Assembly: GCA_964462185.1 (NCBI GenBank)
Contig: CAYWWV010000003.1
Location: 19,636-83,635 of the forward strand
Direction: 5' to 3'
Length of the DNA stretch: 64,000 nt
DNA from: RBG-16-57-9 sp964462185
GTDB taxonomy: Archaea; Thermoproteota; Bathyarchaeia; TCS64
Numbering within the stretch: the first letter of the stretch is position 1; each line of letters begins with the position of its first letter. Below the pieces are notes generated by a model. It was not told where the DNA came from, did not search any database, and saw nothing but the letters and a program-made list of their open reading frames with translations. The position numbers and the translations under genes are program-made. Positions 1 to 8,612 of this stretch are shown piece after piece.

Positions 1-2
1 AC

Positions 3-809
3 TACGCCAAGGGGCAGGGCTACACCGCTGTGGCCGTGGCCAGCTGTGGCAACTATGGGATGAGCATGGTTCGCCTGGGGCGCCTATTCGGGTTGGAGAC
101 CCACGTCTTCATCCCCCGGAGATACCGCAGCCCAAGGGTGGAGGAGATGGAGGGGTTGGGGGGCCGAATCCACAGGACCCCTGGGACCTACGAGGACGCG
201 GTGGAGGCCTGCGCCCTGGAGTCCCTCAAGCAGGGCTGGTACAACGGCAACCCTGGGGTGGGGGTGAACAGCGAACTCAGCTACAGGGCCTACGCCTCCA
301 TATCCAGGGAGATAGTTGACTCCCTGGGGTGTGCCCCCCACGCCGTGGCCGTATCCACGGGGAATGGAACCTGCTTGGCCGGGTTACACCAGGGGTTCAA
401 ATGGCTGCTGGGGGAGGGAGCCATCGAGGGGCTGCCCTCCATGGTGGCCTGCAGCACCTCGGGGGGGAACCCCATCGTCTCCTCCTTCCAGCGGGGGGAG
501 AGGGTTGTGGGGGAGCTGGAGCCCTCCAGCGTGGTTGAAACCCCTGTGAATGAGCCCATCGTCAACTGGAGGTCCCTGGACGGCCAGGCCGCCCTGGACG
601 CCCTCTACGAGAGCCACGGCGCGGCCTACGCTTTGGACGACGAGGAGATGAGGCAGGCCAGCCGCCAGCTGAGGATGCAGGAGGGGTTGTCGGTGCTCCC
701 CGCCTCCGCCGCCGCCTTGGCGGGCCTATCCAGGTATGTGGAGGAGGCCCGTGGGGGCGGCGAGGGCATCTACGTGGCGGTTTTGACCAGCAGGGACTAC
801 GAGGGCTAA
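3..809 (+). CDS. PLP-dependent threonine-synthase-like enzyme, 5' truncated by window edge
   Basis: Fold-type II PLP enzyme of the threonine synthase/cysteate synthase group. The reading frame is open from base 3, so the N-terminus with the PLP lysine lies upstream of the window. Visible are a phosphate-binding-type loop (ASCGNYG, near base 45), a second glycine-rich stretch (STGNGT) that fits the PLP-phosphate cup, and the typical C-terminal segment GLSVLPASAAALAGL. The family makes threonine from phosphohomoserine; some archaeal members make cysteate or act on other phospho-amino acids, so the substrate is open. The helicase gene follows 31 bases later on the same strand. Confidence 0.8.
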   Translation, partial: YAKGQGYTAVAVASCGNYGMSMVRLGRLFGLETHVFIPRRYRSPRVEEMEGLGGRIHRTPGTYEDAVEACALESLKQGWYNGNPGVGVNSELSYRAYASISREIVDSLGCAPHAVAVSTGNGTCLAGLHQGFKWLLGEGAIEGLPSMVACSTSGGNPIVSSFQRGERVVGELEPSSVVETPVNEPIVNWRSLDGQAALDALYESHGAAYALDDEEMRQASRQLRMQEGLSVLPASAAALAGLSRYVEEARGGGEGIYVAVLTSRDYEG

Positions 810-840
810 CCATTAATCCCGCCGACCCCAGGGAATACCT

Positions 841-3681
841 GTGTCCCCCAGCGTCTTCCAGGGCCTCCACCCACGCCTCCTAGAGGCCATGCAGGAGTTG
901 GGAATAGAGGAGCCCACACCCCCCCAGCTGGAGGCCATCCCCGTGGTGAGGCAGGGGCTAAACACCCTCATAGTGGCCCCCACCGCCAGCGGGAAGACGG
1001 AGGCGGCCCTCCTACCCATATTAGACGCCATCATCGGGGAGCCTTCAACGGGCATCCAGCTGTTATACATAACCCCTCTGAGGGCCCTCAACCGTGACAT
1101 CTTCCGGAGGCTGGAGGGGCTTGGGGAGGCCGTGGGGGTTAGGGTGGATGTTAGGCATGGGGATACTCCTCAGAGTAGGCGGAGGAGGCAGGCCTCCAAT
1201 CCCCCCCAGGTCTTGGTGACCACCCCTGAGACCTTCCAGGCCATCCTGGTCTCCAAGTCCATGAGGGGGAGGCTGTCGGGGGTTAGGTGGGTGGTGGTGG
1301 ATGAGGCCCATGAGTTGGCGGCCAGCAAGAGGGGGGCCCAGCTCTCGGTGGGGTTGGAGCGGTTGGAGGCCCTCACGGGTGGGAGGGTGCAGAGGATTGG
1401 GCTCAGCGCCACCGTTGGAGACCCCGGAGCCCTCTCCAGCCTTCTGGGGGGGCCCCACACCGTGGAGGTGGTCCAGGTGGGAGCCGGGAAGCGTTACAGC
1501 TACCAGGTGGTCTTCCCCAGGGTGGAGGAGAGGGATTTCGATGTGGCCGATGACTTGGGGACCAGCCCCCAGGCTGCAGCCCGGTTGAGGGCCATCAAGG
1601 AGCTGGTGGAGGCCCACACCTCCAGCCTGGTCTTCGTCCAGGGGAGAGGCCAGGCCGAGGCCCTGGGCCACAGGTTAAAGCAGATGGGGGTCAGCGTGGA
1701 GGTCCACCACGGGAGCCTAAGCAGGGGGGAGAGGAGGGGGGTGGAGGAGAGGCTCAAGAGGGGTGAGGTGAGGGCCGTGGTTTGCACCAGCACCCTTCAG
1801 CTGGGGATAGACGTGGGGAGCGTGGACCTATGCATCCAATACCAGAGCCCCAGGCAGGCCACCGCCCTAATCCAAAGGGTGGGGAGGGCGGGCCACACCC
1901 TTGGCGAGGTGAGCCGGGGCATCCTGGTGGCCACCCACACCGAGGACGCCTTGGAGTGCCTCACCCTAAAACAGATGGCCGAGGAGGGGCAGGCCGAGAG
2001 AGTCGAGGCCCCGGAAGCCCCCCTCGACGTCCTGGCCCACCAGCTGGTGGGGCTCACCCTGGAGAGCGGGGAGGTGGAGACCAGCCGAGCATACCAACTG
2101 GTTAAAAAGGCCCACCCCTATCGAAGTCTCAGCTGGGAGGAGTTCCAAGAGGTAGCCGCCTTCCTGGACGCATTGGGGCTGATAGCCGTGGAGGAAGACA
2201 GGTTGAGGAAGCGGGGGAGGGGGAGGAGGTACTACTACGAGAACCTGGGGATGATGAACGACGAGAGGCGATACCCCTTCATAAACGCGGCGACCGATGA
2301 GACCATAGCCACCGTGGGCGACGAGTTCTGGAACCTCAGGGCCAGGGAGGGGCTCAACGTCATCCTAAAGGGAAGGGTTTGGAGGATCCTCCACATCGAC
2401 GAGAAACATGGAGCCCTCTACGCCCTCCCCAGCACAGACCCCCTGGGAGCGGCCCCCGGATGGGACGGGGAGCTGATACCCGTCCCCCGAGAGGTGGCCC
2501 AGGAATCCGCAGCCCTCCGGTGCAGACTGGTGGAGGCCGGTGACCTTGAGGAAGCCCAGAAACTGGGCCTGGACCCCGAGACCGCCACGGAAATCAGGGA
2601 GGAGGCCCTCCGATACTTGGAGAGCGGGCTCCCCCTCCCCGGCCCAGACAACCTGGTGTTGGAGGCCTGGGACCGATACCTGGTCATCCACAGCCCCCGA
2701 GGCGAGAACACCAACAGAACCCTGGGCGCCATACTGGACGTGGCTCTAACCCCCCACAACCTGGTCTATTCCTGGTGGAACGACGCCTACAGAGTCCTGG
2801 TGGAGGCCCCCCAAAGACTCACGGAGTACGACCTGGAGAAAGCCAAACAGGTGGTAGAGGGCCTCAATCCGGCTGAGGCAAAACGACTCCTCCAAGAGTT
2901 CCTGGAGGCCCGCTTCCCCTTCGGATACAAGATGAAATTCGTGGCCGAGAGGTTCGGAGTAATCCCCAGGGGAAAGACCATGGGATACAGGCAGATGGAG
3001 AACCTCTACCATAGATACAGGGACACCCCCGTCTACAAGGAGACCCTCAAAGAGGCCTACCGGGACAAGCTGGACTTGGATGGCGTGCAGAGGCTCCTCG
3101 AGGGAATAGCCCAGGGCTTGGTGGGGGTCGCAGCCAGAAAGGTCTCCCAGCCCACCCCCCTCGCCAAACACATATTGGAGCAGTACGGAGACTTGGAGGA
3201 GCTGATGGCCACAGACCTGGCTGTGGAGGACCAGCTCCAATACATGGCCAAGGCCGTGAAATCCCGCCGAGTAACCCTGGCCTGCCTGGACTGCGGCCAG
3301 TGGGAGACCACCGCCAGGGTGGGACAACTAGGGGAACACCCCAAGTGCAACCTCTGCGGCTCAGGGCTCCTAGCAGTTCTCCCACGGAGAACCAAGGGCA
3401 GAGAGTTCCTAGCCCTCTTGGAGAGGTGGAGAAGGGGGGAGGAGTTGGCTGGGGAGGAGGCGGAGGCCCTTAGGAGGGGGCGTAAGACGGCGGACCTGGT
3501 GCTCAGCCATGGGCGGAGGGCTGTGGAGGCCCTGGTGGTCTACGGGGTGGGGCCCGTCACCAGCTTCCAGGTGTTGAGCAGGATGCACCGGGATGAGGAG
3601 AGCTTCTACCGGGACCTGCTAAGGGCTAAGATTCGTTACATGAGGACCAGGCAGTACTGGGATGAGAGGGAGGAGGCCTAG
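841..3681 (+). CDS. lhr: Lhr-type superfamily 2 DNA/RNA helicase
   Basis: Large helicase-related ATPase of 946 residues, which matches archaeal Lhr-type enzymes. Motifs in order: Q-motif region near residue 28, Walker A APTASGKT near 46-53, DEAH near 154-157, SAT, then in the second RecA domain the run LGIDVGSVD and motif VI QRVGRAGH. A long Lhr-type C-terminal region follows, with a zinc-binding C-x2-C ... C-x2-C cluster near residues 815-840. These enzymes unwind DNA or RNA:DNA hybrids 3' to 5' and are implicated in repair and fork processing. The start is a GTG. Its stop overlaps by 4 bases the stop of the convergent AhpD-like gene. Confidence 0.9.
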   Translation: MSPSVFQGLHPRLLEAMQELGIEEPTPPQLEAIPVVRQGLNTLIVAPTASGKTEAALLPILDAIIGEPSTGIQLLYITPLRALNRDIFRRLEGLGEAVGVRVDVRHGDTPQSRRRRQASNPPQVLVTTPETFQAILVSKSMRGRLSGVRWVVVDEAHELAASKRGAQLSVGLERLEALTGGRVQRIGLSATVGDPGALSSLLGGPHTVEVVQVGAGKRYSYQVVFPRVEERDFDVADDLGTSPQAAARLRAIKELVEAHTSSLVFVQGRGQAEALGHRLKQMGVSVEVHHGSLSRGERRGVEERLKRGEVRAVVCTSTLQLGIDVGSVDLCIQYQSPRQATALIQRVGRAGHTLGEVSRGILVATHTEDALECLTLKQMAEEGQAERVEAPEAPLDVLAHQLVGLTLESGEVETSRAYQLVKKAHPYRSLSWEEFQEVAAFLDALGLIAVEEDRLRKRGRGRRYYYENLGMMNDERRYPFINAATDETIATVGDEFWNLRAREGLNVILKGRVWRILHIDEKHGALYALPSTDPLGAAPGWDGELIPVPREVAQESAALRCRLVEAGDLEEAQKLGLDPETATEIREEALRYLESGLPLPGPDNLVLEAWDRYLVIHSPRGENTNRTLGAILDVALTPHNLVYSWWNDAYRVLVEAPQRLTEYDLEKAKQVVEGLNPAEAKRLLQEFLEARFPFGYKMKFVAERFGVIPRGKTMGYRQMENLYHRYRDTPVYKETLKEAYRDKLDLDGVQRLLEGIAQGLVGVAARKVSQPTPLAKHILEQYGDLEELMATDLAVEDQLQYMAKAVKSRRVTLACLDCGQWETTARVGQLGEHPKCNLCGSGLLAVLPRRTKGREFLALLERWRRGEELAGEEAEALRRGRKTADLVLSHGRRAVEALVVYGVGPVTSFQVLSRMHRDEESFYRDLLRAKIRYMRTRQYWDEREEA

Positions 3682-3986
3682 ACGTCCAGGGCGAAGTTGC
3701 GGTGGGCTATCACCGCGCCGCTGCTCAGCGCCATGGCTATCTGGATGACCTCGGCTATCTCCTCCTTGGTGGCTCCGGCCTCCAGGGCAGCCTTGGCGTG
3801 GCCCTCGATGCAGTAGGGGCACCGGGTCATGTATGTGCAGGCCAGGGCCACCAACTCCTTGGTTTTCTTGTCCAGCTTCCCAGGGGCCAAAGCCAACTCG
3901 TTCCACCTTTCCCAGGCCTTCAACGTCTCCTTGTCGAAGTACTCCAGGGCCTTGGGGTTCCTCTTCTTGGCGTAGAAATAGTCCAT
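3678..3986 (-). CDS. AhpD-like carboxymuconolactone decarboxylase family protein
   Basis: Small (102 aa) all-helical protein of the carboxymuconolactone decarboxylase/AhpD superfamily. The redox motif CPYCIEGH carries the CxxC plus His of AhpD-type alkylhydroperoxidases, so a thiol-based peroxide or disulfide reaction is plausible; the electron partner is unknown. The ATG at 3986 is preferred to an upstream TTG (4004) because a TATA-like element (ttatat, about 4012-4017) lies about 27 bases upstream of it, the leaderless spacing seen elsewhere here. Convergent with the Lhr gene, overlapping by 4 bases. Confidence 0.8.
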   Translation of the reverse strand: MDYFYAKKRNPKALEYFDKETLKAWERWNELALAPGKLDKKTKELVALACTYMTRCPYCIEGHAKAALEAGATKEEIAEVIQIAMALSSGAVIAHRNFALDV

Positions 3987-4019
3987 AGAGTCTAAACCCC
4001 CCAAGCCCGGATATAACGT

Positions 4020-5204
4020 TTAATCCAGGAGGCCAGCCAGGGTCTCCAGCACCCGCTCCAAGCCATCCCCCAGGTGCTCATCCCTAGAGATTTTCTCCAA
4101 CACACTCCGCGCCCTCTTCGAGGAAAGCATGCGTTCCACCTCCCAGAGGAGGCGGCCCCTGGTAAGCTCGTGCTGGTGTATGGCCCTGGCCACCCCCAGC
4201 TCCATGGCCCTCCTGGCGTTGCCATACTGCTCAGGGTGTTTGGGCACGGGTATGATGACGCTGGGCTTACCATAGCAAATCGTCTGCATAATGGTCTCAT
4301 GGCCACCCCTGCTAATCACCAGGTCGCACGCAGCCAGGTAGTCGAACCGGTTCTCCACCCAGGGCAGGATCAACAGGTTGCCACGCTCCTCGGGCTCCAA
4401 TCCCCCGTCGGGTATCCCCAGGGACATCACAACCCTGTAACGCCGAGGAAAGGCCTCCAGGATGGGGATGAGCCTCCTTATCACTGGGAACCGCTCGGCC
4501 CGGGGCCCGCTTATACCCGCATAAATAAGAACCTGGTCGTCCTCAACCCCCAGACGACTCCTCAGCTCCTCCCCACGGGACTCGGAGGGGTGGTTCTCCA
4601 GGATGGAGCCCACCATCCTAACCTTGGCGCCAATCCTGGGGGGAATCCTCAGGCTATCCAGGCTGATGGTGTAGGGCTCGGGGAAGTCGGGGATGAGGAT
4701 CACCTTGCTGAGGGCCCAGCTACGCCCCAGGGAGGTCAGTATCAAGCCGTCGAGGAAGCGGAAAAAGGCGGTGTCCTCCTCCCGGGGCACCCTGGGGAGG
4801 AACTGGTTCAACAAGAGGACCACGGGTACCTTGAGGAGCTTGGCGGCGTAGATGGTGCTGAGCCTGGTGTCGGCGAAGACCAGGTCGGGGTTGAAGGCCT
4901 GGATGTTTTGGAGCTCAAACCGCACCTGGTCCAGGAAGGTCAGAGCGCTCTCAAACCCAGAGTAGAAGGTGGTGGACCTCACATCAATACTCCCAGTGAT
5001 GTCCACCTTGACGCTTAGGTCAGGGGCCTCCACCACCGGCAAACCATACTTCCGGGCGTAGTCCACCCCCTCCGAGTAGGTGGACACCAAGACCTCCCCC
5101 CCCTCCTCCACGATTCTGGCGGCTATGGGGGTGGTGCGGCTGATGTGGCCCAGCCCCATCCCGCAGGCACCCAGGTAGACCCTCCTCCCCCTGAAACGCC
5201 CCAA
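4020..5204 (-). CDS. MurG-like (GT28-type) glycosyltransferase
   Basis: GT-B fold glycosyltransferase of about 394 aa. The N-terminal glycine-rich motif ACGMGLGH resembles the MurG/MJ1255-type nucleotide-sugar glycosyltransferases, and the C-terminal half has the donor-binding region SRGGHETIMQTICYGKP followed by PVPKHPEQ. The acceptor is unknown; lipid-linked or surface sugar transfer is a family-level guess. The frame can be extended to 5408, but that stretch overlaps the AMMECR1 gene and reads as low-complexity Gly/Pro, so the TTG at 5204, two bases after the AMMECR1 stop, is taken as start. Translational coupling with that gene is likely. Confidence 0.78.
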   Translation of the reverse strand: MGRFRGRRVYLGACGMGLGHISRTTPIAARIVEEGGEVLVSTYSEGVDYARKYGLPVVEAPDLSVKVDITGSIDVRSTTFYSGFESALTFLDQVRFELQNIQAFNPDLVFADTRLSTIYAAKLLKVPVVLLLNQFLPRVPREEDTAFFRFLDGLILTSLGRSWALSKVILIPDFPEPYTISLDSLRIPPRIGAKVRMVGSILENHPSESRGEELRSRLGVEDDQVLIYAGISGPRAERFPVIRRLIPILEAFPRRYRVVMSLGIPDGGLEPEERGNLLILPWVENRFDYLAACDLVISRGGHETIMQTICYGKPSVIIPVPKHPEQYGNARRAMELGVARAIHQHELTRGRLLWEVERMLSSKRARSVLEKISRDEHLGDGLERVLETLAGLLD

Positions 5205-5206
5205 CC

Positions 5207-5812
5207 CTAACCCCCACCCTTCCCAACAACCCTGCCCCGGGGCTCCTCCTCCCCAAAAACCTGGGCCTGGAAACGGTAGACCTCCACACCCCCCCTCCTC
5301 CAAGCATCTGGGGGGAGGCCCGCCTTCAAACAACACTGGGATAGAAACTGGCGGCTGTCCCACCCCCACTCCACGGCCACCTGGGGGAGAAGCAAACCAC
5401 GGTTCCACCCGCGGGAGACGATTAAGCCGTCCCTACCCACCTGGACGGCCTCGGGCAGTTGATCCGGGGAGGAGGCCTCCACGGGTGTGGGGAGGGTTAG
5501 AACGCTGACCTCCACCAATAGGCGGTCCATCTCCTGGGGCTCCACCGGGGGGAACCGTGGGTCCCCAAAGGCAGCCTCCAACGCCATCTTGACCACCGCC
5601 TCCCCCAGGGGCTCCACAGGGTAGGGGAGGCCTATGCACCCCCTCAACCCCCCGCTGGGATACTGGCTGAGGGTGACGAACACCCCCCTCTTCTCCGGGA
5701 ACCTGGCCCTATACCCGGGTTCAGGGGGGCCGCGGAGACCCAGCCTGTGCTCTATGACGGCTCTAGCCAGCCTAACCAGGTACTCACCCTCAGCGTCGCT
5801 GAGCCCAGACAA
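5207..5812 (-). CDS. AMMECR1 domain protein
   Basis: Complete 201-residue AMMECR1-family protein with the signature LRGCIG (near residue 57) and the downstream segments AAFGDPRFPPV and GLLLPQVAVEWGWDS typical of the family. Biochemical function is unsettled; the fold contains a conserved pocket and the eukaryotic homologue is disease-linked. The start is a TTG (5812), with no better in-frame codon nearby. The glycosyltransferase gene begins two bases after the stop, so the two probably share a transcript, but no functional link is known. Confidence 0.9.
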   Translation of the reverse strand: MSGLSDAEGEYLVRLARAVIEHRLGLRGPPEPGYRARFPEKRGVFVTLSQYPSGGLRGCIGLPYPVEPLGEAVVKMALEAAFGDPRFPPVEPQEMDRLLVEVSVLTLPTPVEASSPDQLPEAVQVGRDGLIVSRGWNRGLLLPQVAVEWGWDSRQFLSQCCLKAGLPPDAWRRGGVEVYRFQAQVFGEEEPRGRVVGKGGG

Positions 5813-5847
5813 GATGCCCCTCCTCCCCTTTCCCGAAGCCTGCGTTA

Positions 5848-6300
5848 TTAGGGGTTAATACCTTGGAGGACCTTTTTAATCTGCCCCCAATGGCTTCCAG
5901 CCCAGTAGACCTTTCCACACTCCCGGCAAACCCAGAAAACCCGGTAGCGCTTAAAGGAGGCTGGAGGCACTTTTCCGGCTACCTCCTCCCGAGTTGCCTC
6001 CCTGAGCTCCCCGTTGCAGCGGGTACACCTTGATTGGGGGCGGGGGGCTAGGTGGAATGCCTTGGAGACCTCCTCCAGCTGGTCCAGGTGGTTGGAGGAG
6101 GACACCAAATAGGAATCGGCCCCCTGCTTCTGGGCCCTCCTGTGGAGCTCCACATCCCGGGTCACCAGGACAGCCCCCGAGGAGGCCCTCTCCAGGAGCT
6201 CCCCATCCTCCAAATCAGGGTAGTATAGGGCGCTGTACCCCATAAGCCTCAGCCAGCGGGCGAGCCGGCCCAGCATCCCATCCAGGAGAAACACGACCAC
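5848..6300 (-). CDS. Mut7-C (DUF82) PIN-like RNase domain protein with zinc ribbon
   Basis: A 150-residue protein matching the stand-alone Mut7-C family. It begins with an acidic PIN-like motif (FLLDGMLGRLARWLR), followed by DLEDGELLERA and VTRDVELHRRA, whose acidic residues are the expected metal ligands, then a C-terminal zinc ribbon: CTRC ... CREC. PIN-like domains with this architecture are predicted ribonucleases; the ribbon may contact the RNA. The GTG start at 6300 gives an N-terminus that begins directly at the first beta strand. Eighteen bases separate it from the CBS gene upstream, suggesting cotranscription. Confidence 0.85.
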   Translation of the reverse strand: MVVFLLDGMLGRLARWLRLMGYSALYYPDLEDGELLERASSGAVLVTRDVELHRRAQKQGADSYLVSSSNHLDQLEEVSKAFHLAPRPQSRCTRCNGELREATREEVAGKVPPASFKRYRVFWVCRECGKVYWAGSHWGQIKKVLQGINP

Positions 6301-6318
6301 GCCCGCCCACCAGCCAAC

Positions 6319-6870
6319 TCAGGGCTCCAGCCTACACTCCTCGCATAGAAACCGTCCATCCACGTTCACCAGGTTCCGGGAGTATGCCTCGCATCGGTCG
6401 CAATACCCCACGACGCTCCCCCTCGCCCGGGAGTTGTCCAGGATTTCCCTCGTCTCCCTCAAGATATCCATGATGGCGGGGACCAGCCGGAGTATGCTCC
6501 TATCGGATAAGATTCCCACCATCTCCCCCTTGTAGATAACCCCCAGCCTCCGAATGTTCTCCCGGTCCATGATGCGCAGCGCGTCTATCAGGTCCAAGGT
6601 TGGCTCCACCATCTTGACGGGGGAACTCATCACATCCCTCGCCAAGACCGCCTTGGGGTCTAATCCCCTGGCTACAACACGGTTTACGATGTCCCTCTCG
6701 GTGACGATGCCCACGGGGTTATCAAACTGGTTCACCACCACCACGGCCCCCACATTCTGGTCCCTCATCTTCTCCGCCACAGCCACCATGTCCTCCCCCT
6801 CCCCCACCGAGACCACTGGGCTGGACATGGCCTCCCGAACCTGCATCTTACCCGTAAAATCCAGAGCCAT
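6319..6870 (-). CDS. Tandem CBS-domain protein with C-terminal zinc ribbon
   Basis: A 183-residue protein with two CBS motifs (about residues 10-65 and 78-135), recognisable from VGAVVVV...DNPVGIVTERDI and the second-repeat equivalent VGILSDRSI. A C-terminal ribbon follows, CDRCEAYSRN ... CEEC. CBS pairs bind adenine nucleotides and regulate partner proteins; no catalytic domain is attached, so this is a free-standing energy or nucleotide sensor, possibly acting through the zinc ribbon. A TATA-like element (ttatat near 6900-6906, read on the minus strand) lies about 33 bases upstream of the ATG. Confidence 0.85.
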   Translation of the reverse strand: MALDFTGKMQVREAMSSPVVSVGEGEDMVAVAEKMRDQNVGAVVVVNQFDNPVGIVTERDIVNRVVARGLDPKAVLARDVMSSPVKMVEPTLDLIDALRIMDRENIRRLGVIYKGEMVGILSDRSILRLVPAIMDILRETREILDNSRARGSVVGYCDRCEAYSRNLVNVDGRFLCEECRLEP

Positions 6871-6915
6871 CTGCCTCAGGTTCTCTGAGAGAAAAGAACC
6901 ATATAAACCCCCGCT

Positions 6916-7266
6916 TCAGAGACCCTGGACCAGCTGGTAGAGGCTCCCACACTTCTTACAGCTAACCACCAGGGAGCCAGGGGAATCCTCCTCCAACCTG
7001 ATCCAGGAACCACAGTCACACTTCACCAGCAACCCCACCTCGTTCTGGTCCACCTTCACCTTAATAGGGTTCACCTGGACCACCTGGGCGGCGTAGGGAC
7101 GCCTAATGCCCAGCCTAGAGGCCTTCAAACGAATAGCATTCTTGGTTCGACCGGGGAAGTTCCTCGCCACCTCCTCGAAGGGGAGGTTAGAGGAGTACAA
7201 CTCGCGAAGCTTCCTCACCTCTTCATCTGTCCACTCCTTGGGCTTCAAACACTTCCTCCTCTCCAA
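6916..7266 (-). CDS. SANT/Myb-like helix-turn-helix protein with zinc ribbon
   Basis: A 116-residue protein I cannot name. Residues about 11-55 (EWTDEEVRKLRELY ... FPGRTKNAIRLKASRLGI) look like a SANT/Myb DNA-binding fold, including the typical W and the RTKNAIRLKASRLG third helix. The C-terminal half has CDCG ... CKKCG, a probable zinc ribbon. A sequence-specific DNA- or RNA-binding role is inferred from these two modules. The apparent start is a TTG at 7266. The gene heads a reverse-strand group with the CBS and Mut7-C genes. Confidence 0.65.
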   Translation of the reverse strand: MERRKCLKPKEWTDEEVRKLRELYSSNLPFEEVARNFPGRTKNAIRLKASRLGIRRPYAAQVVQVNPIKVKVDQNEVGLLVKCDCGSWIRLEEDSPGSLVVSCKKCGSLYQLVQGL

Positions 7267-7522
7267 AGATACGCTTAGCGGGTTCCGCCCCCTGGGCGGG
7301 CTTCATCGCCCCGTTGGTTTACATGGTGCTGGTTATAATATGGTTCCGTTTCGCGAATCCGGTATGAAGCCTTGATGGGGGCGGGGGCCCTTATATCTGG
7401 ATTGTTGTGTGTGGGTCAATAATGTCGCCTCTAGGTGGGACAACTCGACGTTGCTACATGGGAGACAAAAAACACCAGAAGAGTTGAGAGGTTTAACTCC
7501 TCCAACTAAACTTGTAACTGAT
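7267..7522. other. Intergenic region between divergent genes, no gene seen
   Basis: No ORF with archaeal-type coding character was seen here. The segment holds short AT-rich elements that could be promoters (ttataat near 7334, ccttatatctgg near 7389-7400) and an imperfect repeat of a ggttccg word (7279 and 7343). A short noncoding RNA cannot be excluded, but nothing folds obviously. Confidence 0.4.
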
Positions 7523-7537
7523 CGAAAGGTTTAATGC
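7523..7537 (+). promoter_or_regulatory. BRE/TATA promoter of the PAC2 gene
   Basis: cgaaaggtttaatgc combines a purine-rich BRE with a TATA core (tttaat, 7530-7535). The core sits about 25 bases upstream of the ATG at 7557, so transcription would start at or next to the start codon. Confidence 0.6.
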
Positions 7538-7556
7538 CCGTCCATAGAGCAGTTAA

Positions 7557-8300
7557 ATGGATCCCATGGAAATCACCTACTTCTACCACCCCAAGCTGAA
7601 CAAACCAAGGATGGTGGCCGCCTGGCCGGGCATGGGCTTCCTAGCCAAGATCGGCGCAGACTACCTGAGGCGGCAGGTGAACGCCAAGAAGTTCGCCGAG
7701 ATAAAATACTATCACAACCTACTGGTCTACAAGAACGGTTTAGCCAAGCTAGCCCCCATAAAGCACAGCTTCTACGCCTCCGAGGAGCACAACTTGGTCA
7801 TATGCGTGGGCGACGCCCAGCCAGCCAGCCCTGAGGAATCCATCAGGCTTGCGGAGAAGGTGGCCGAGTTGGCCAAGGAGCTGGGGGTGGAGGTCATCTA
7901 CACCATGGCTGCCTACCCCAACGAGTACGACGGGTCCCCCAGCATCTACGGCGTCTTCACCGATGAAGAGTCCAGGGAGGAGTTGGAGAGGCTCAACGTG
8001 AAGGTGCTCACAGAGGAGGGGGCGATCAATGGTTTGAACGGAACCATGATTGGGGTGGCCCGGAGCCTGGGCATCAAAGGGGTTTGCCTCCTGGGGGACA
8101 TCAACTACGCCAACGTGCCCCAGCACCTGGCCAGCAAGGCGGTCCTCGGCGTCCTCTCCAACCTGTTGGAGGTCGAGATAGACACCAAGCAGCTGGAGGT
8201 GAGGGCAAAGAAGATCGACGCCTCCATCAAGAAGCGGTTGGAGTTGTTCCAAGAGGAGGCCCAGCCCTTAGAGGAGAAGCGGCTGGGATACATAAGCTAA
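7557..8300 (+). CDS. PAC2 family (proteasome assembly chaperone-like) protein
   Basis: 247-residue member of the archaeal PAC2 family. Family features include the N-terminal AAWPGMGFLAKIGADYL, the central VIYTMAAYPNEY, and the loop GLNGTMIGVARSLGIKGVCLLGDI. The eukaryotic relatives help assemble the 20S proteasome core; the archaeal proteins are homologous but their role is less certain. A small membrane-protein gene follows 39 bases later on the same strand with its own TATA-like element, so cotranscription is possible but not required. Confidence 0.88.
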   Translation: MDPMEITYFYHPKLNKPRMVAAWPGMGFLAKIGADYLRRQVNAKKFAEIKYYHNLLVYKNGLAKLAPIKHSFYASEEHNLVICVGDAQPASPEESIRLAEKVAELAKELGVEVIYTMAAYPNEYDGSPSIYGVFTDEESREELERLNVKVLTEEGAINGLNGTMIGVARSLGIKGVCLLGDINYANVPQHLASKAVLGVLSNLLEVEIDTKQLEVRAKKIDASIKKRLELFQEEAQPLEEKRLGYIS

Positions 8301-8339
8301 TAAGGCATATATGGGTTAAGAGGTCTCTAGGAGAGCCTG

Positions 8340-8612
8340 ATGAAGACTTCGGAGAAGGTCTACTGGATCAAGGTGGCGCTGGGGGTGGTCACAGGCCTCA
8401 TCTGCTTCTACGCCAACAGGGCTTTGGGGGTGGAGAGCCAGCTGGCATTCATGGTGGGCACCATTCTATTCATCCTCTACTCGGAGGCCCTAGCCCTCTA
8501 CACCCATATGGACCGCAACAGGGTGCTGAGGATCGCAATCGGGGGGTTCCTCTTTGTCTGGATGTTCACCTGGACCCTGCTAAACACCCTCTGGGTCCAC
8601 AACTGGATCTGA
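8340..8612 (+). CDS. Small integral membrane protein, unknown function
   Basis: A 90-residue hydrophobic protein with three predicted membrane helices (about residues 8-25, 36-53 and 65-85). I do not recognise a family. A TATA-like element (catatatgg, 8306-8314) sits about 29 bases upstream of the ATG, supporting independent leaderless transcription. The 3' end overlaps by 33 bases the end of the reverse-strand gene that follows radA. Confidence 0.6.
   Translation: MKTSEKVYWIKVALGVVTGLICFYANRALGVESQLAFMVGTILFILYSEALALYTHMDRNRVLRIAIGGFLFVWMFTWTLLNTLWVHNWI

Noticed and set aside
5205..5408. N-terminal extension of the MurG-like glycosyltransferase
   Set aside because: Overlaps the AMMECR1 gene and is low-complexity Gly/Pro/Trp; the first family motif begins after 5204.
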